From Streptantibioticus silvisoli (GTDB lineage: Bacteria; Actinomycetota; Actinomycetes; Streptomycetales; Streptomycetaceae), in the NCBI RefSeq assembly GCF_027947535.2, contig NZ_JAAGKO020000011.1:1-64000 (forward strand): 64,000 nt of DNA. The letters run 5' to 3'. Below the pieces are notes generated by a model, which did no database searches, had not been told where the DNA came from, and was given only the letters and a program-made list of their open reading frames with translations. The first letter of the stretch is position 1; the number at the start of each line of letters is the position of its first letter. Position numbers and translations under genes: made by a program. Shown here one piece after another: positions 62,248 through 64,000 of this stretch.

Positions 62248-63822
62248 TCAGCCCGCGGAGCGGGCCTTGAAGGCGGCCTTGCGGGCCTCCTTGGCCACCG
62301 AGCGGTCCGGGTGCAGGCGGCCGACGGCCTCCAGGACGGCGGCGGTGTCCGGGTGGTCGACCCGCCAGGCGGCGTCGAAGAAGCCGTCGTGCCGGGCGAC
62401 GAGGTCGCGCACCAGGTCGGCCAGCAGTTCCGCGTCGTCGTCCACGTCGAGCTGGGCGGCCAGGGTGTCGACGGTGAGCCAGAAGACCATCGACTCGTCC
62501 GGGGCCGGCACGTCGGACGCACCGCGTTCCACCAGCCAGACGCGGGCCAGGCCGCCGAGTTCGCGGTCGCCCAGCACCTCGCGCAGCGCGGGCTCGGCGC
62601 GGATGTCCAGCCGGCTGAGCGTCTGCTGGCAGGCCAGCCGCCGGGCCGGGGCGCCGGTGCCCGTGCCGCGGGCCGCCGCCAGCAGCTCACCCGCCGCGAC
62701 CCGCGGTTCGCGGTCGGCCAGCCAGCGCTCCGCCTCGTCGAACGCGGCGTCCTCGGGGTAGGAGACCAGCGCCGCCAGCAGGGTGGCGGCGTCCTCGCCG
62801 GCCAGGTCGCCGACGACCGGCGCGGTGACGCCGGCCGCGCGCAGCCGTTCGCGCACCCCCAGCACGCCGAGCGGGGTCAGCCGGACCATGCCGTAGCGGG
62901 AGACCTCCTCCTCGTCGAGCTCGTCGGGCACCGCCGGTTCCTCCTCGTCGGCGGCATCCTCCTCGATCAGCGCGTCGTCGACCGGCTGGTAGTCGACGAG
63001 GCCGGTGTCGGCCAGCAGCCGGAAGTGGTCGTCGAGGCGCATCATCGCCTCCGAGACCTCCTCCAGCACCGCGTCGGTCGGTACGTCCATGTCGTCCGGC
63101 ACGACCATGGACGCCGCCAGCACCGGCAGCGGCACGGCCTGGGCACCGGGGGCGGTGCCGGGCGGCGGGGAGCCGGCGGCGGCGGCCGGTACGGGTCCGG
63201 CCGGGGCGGTGGAGCGGCGGGCGGCGGACTCCTCCAGCGCGGTCAGCAGGTAGAGGTTGGCGAGCGCGCCGTCGAGGAAGGCGGCCTCCTCGCCGGGGTT
63301 CCAGGCCGGCTCGTCGGCGTCCCGGTCGGGTTCGCCGTCCGGGTCCGCATCACCGAAGAGATCGGCCAGCCCCGCGGAGGCCGCCTCGGCGAGCGCCGAC
63401 TCGAAGCCGGTCCGCCACAGGCCGAGTACGGCGGCCGGGTCGCCGGCACCGACGACCTCCAGCGTGCCGCCGGGCACCGCGGTGCCGGCCGGGGTGCCCG
63501 GGTCGGCCCCGGGGACGTGCGGGTCGTCGGCCGGCCCCGCGTCGGCCAGCTCGACGTCGACCAGGCCGGTGTCGACCGCGAACGCCCAGGCCTCGGTGGT
63601 CTCCGGCAGGCCGTCCGGATCGTCGGCGATGCCCAACTCGGCTGCGGCGCGCAGCAGTTCGGCCTCGACCAGCTCGGCGGCGGCGTCCACCGCGACCTGC
63701 GGCGCGGCCCAGCGGGCCAGCCGGACCGCCCGGTCGAAGAGCGGGGCGGCCAGCGCGAGTCGCGCGAGGTCGGCGTCGGGCAGCAGCCGCACCGGCGGCA
63801 TGTCGCGGCTGTCAGCGGGCAT
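62248..63822 (-). CDS. HEAT-like paralogue, Ala/Asp-rich, unknown function
   Basis: The 524-residue acidic protein shows the same architecture as the 42615 product: N-terminal helices, a winged-helix-like LTPLGVLGVRERLRAAG, and C-terminal repeats ending HPDRSVAKEARKAAFKARSAG (compare HPDPALAKAVRRAAFEV). A Gly/Ala/Pro-rich segment and long Asp/Glu-rich loops interrupt it. No catalytic motif. GAGGAGA precedes the ATG at 63822. Confidence 0.78.
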   Translation of the reverse strand: MPADSRDMPPVRLLPDADLARLALAAPLFDRAVRLARWAAPQVAVDAAAELVEAELLRAAAELGIADDPDGLPETTEAWAFAVDTGLVDVELADAGPADDPHVPGADPGTPAGTAVPGGTLEVVGAGDPAAVLGLWRTGFESALAEAASAGLADLFGDADPDGEPDRDADEPAWNPGEEAAFLDGALANLYLLTALEESAARRSTAPAGPVPAAAAGSPPPGTAPGAQAVPLPVLAASMVVPDDMDVPTDAVLEEVSEAMMRLDDHFRLLADTGLVDYQPVDDALIEEDAADEEEPAVPDELDEEEVSRYGMVRLTPLGVLGVRERLRAAGVTAPVVGDLAGEDAATLLAALVSYPEDAAFDEAERWLADREPRVAAGELLAAARGTGTGAPARRLACQQTLSRLDIRAEPALREVLGDRELGGLARVWLVERGASDVPAPDESMVFWLTVDTLAAQLDVDDDAELLADLVRDLVARHDGFFDAAWRVDHPDTAAVLEAVGRLHPDRSVAKEARKAAFKARSAG

Positions 63823-63979
63823 CGGGGTTGGTCTCCTCGTACACGTGGTACACGGGCTCGGTCCCGGCCCCGGGGCCGGAAGGCGGCGCCACGGGGCGGG
63901 TGCGGCATCAAGCGTAGACGTATTCGCGCGGCCGGCGTCCGGTTCACCGGCGGGTCTCCCGGCGTTCGCCTGTTCTCTC

Positions 63980-63985
63980 TTGACA
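63980..63985 (+). promoter_or_regulatory. -35 box TTGACA at the right edge
   Basis: A consensus TTGACA lies 15 bp before the end of the window, facing right; the -10 is outside. It suggests a vegetative promoter for the next gene, which is not in the window. Confidence 0.4.
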
Positions 63986-64000
63986 ACTGGGGCGAATCGG

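Overview
The window is chromosomal DNA from a high-GC actinobacterium, almost certainly a Streptomyces. Coding regions have a strong G/C bias at third codon positions and GTG/TTG starts are common. The gene set is streptomycete: chaplins, a streptophobe-family membrane protein, an LAETG-anchored surface protein, the GATC-binding nucleoid protein Gbn and ectABCD. From memory (no search was run) the order resembles S. coelicolor from roughly SCO1790 to SCO1870, so most of this is conserved core chromosome rather than an island.

Layout. 1-413: leader and upstream region of an rRNA operon running left out of the window. 474-7531: tyrS, a 3-methyladenine glycosylase, a PEBP protein, an HNH endonuclease, an SPFH/NfeD membrane pair, an ABC ATPase and an unknown protein. 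7770-10622: two cysteine-less short chaplins and a two-component system. 10808-16915: an SDR/QueA-like pair, an FHA-FHA-ABC exporter and a hydrophobic membrane protein. 17251-22730: serB, a SixA-type phosphatase, three small membrane or secreted proteins, then fabG-fabI. 22943-27572: TldD/TldE protease pair, KptA RNA 2'-phosphotransferase, a GlsB-type stress membrane protein and a DUF3099 protein. 27695-35339: a strong U-tract terminator (possible small RNA), moaA, a sterol-desaturase-like hydroxylase, a DEDDh exonuclease with BRCT domain, a Cys-rich mini-protein, SURF1 and a GH15 hydrolase. 35495-39046: an Asp23/DUF2273/AmaP envelope-stress operon with a divergent partner. 39061-46281: enoyl-CoA hydratase, Gbn, an ABC-F protein preceded by a 7-codon leader ORF, a HEAT-like protein, an alpha/beta hydrolase and a class II aldolase. 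46391-51522: FAD oxidoreductase, a PHO-boxed phosphate transporter with a small partner, and a CbiX-like chelatase. 51575-54118: the LAETG surface protein, a Clp-N/HTH regulator with a double operator, and a two-repeat type I-E CRISPR remnant. 54348-63822: amidohydrolase, ectABCD, methyltransferase, a double TerD protein, and a second HEAT-like protein.

Three themes recur. Several transcription units look leaderless, with a TANNNT -10 box 6-8 nt before the start codon. Many genes carry GC-rich tandem repeats immediately 3' of the stop codon, and several repeat units contain a copy of the gene's last codons and stop. Envelope and stress functions dominate (chaplins, Asp23/AmaP, SPFH/NfeD, GlsB, TerD, ectoine).

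The items most worth a second look are the CRISPR mini-array without cas genes, the leader ORF before the ABC-F gene, the Clp-N regulator's paired palindromes over its own promoter, and the stop-codon-anchored repeat tails.
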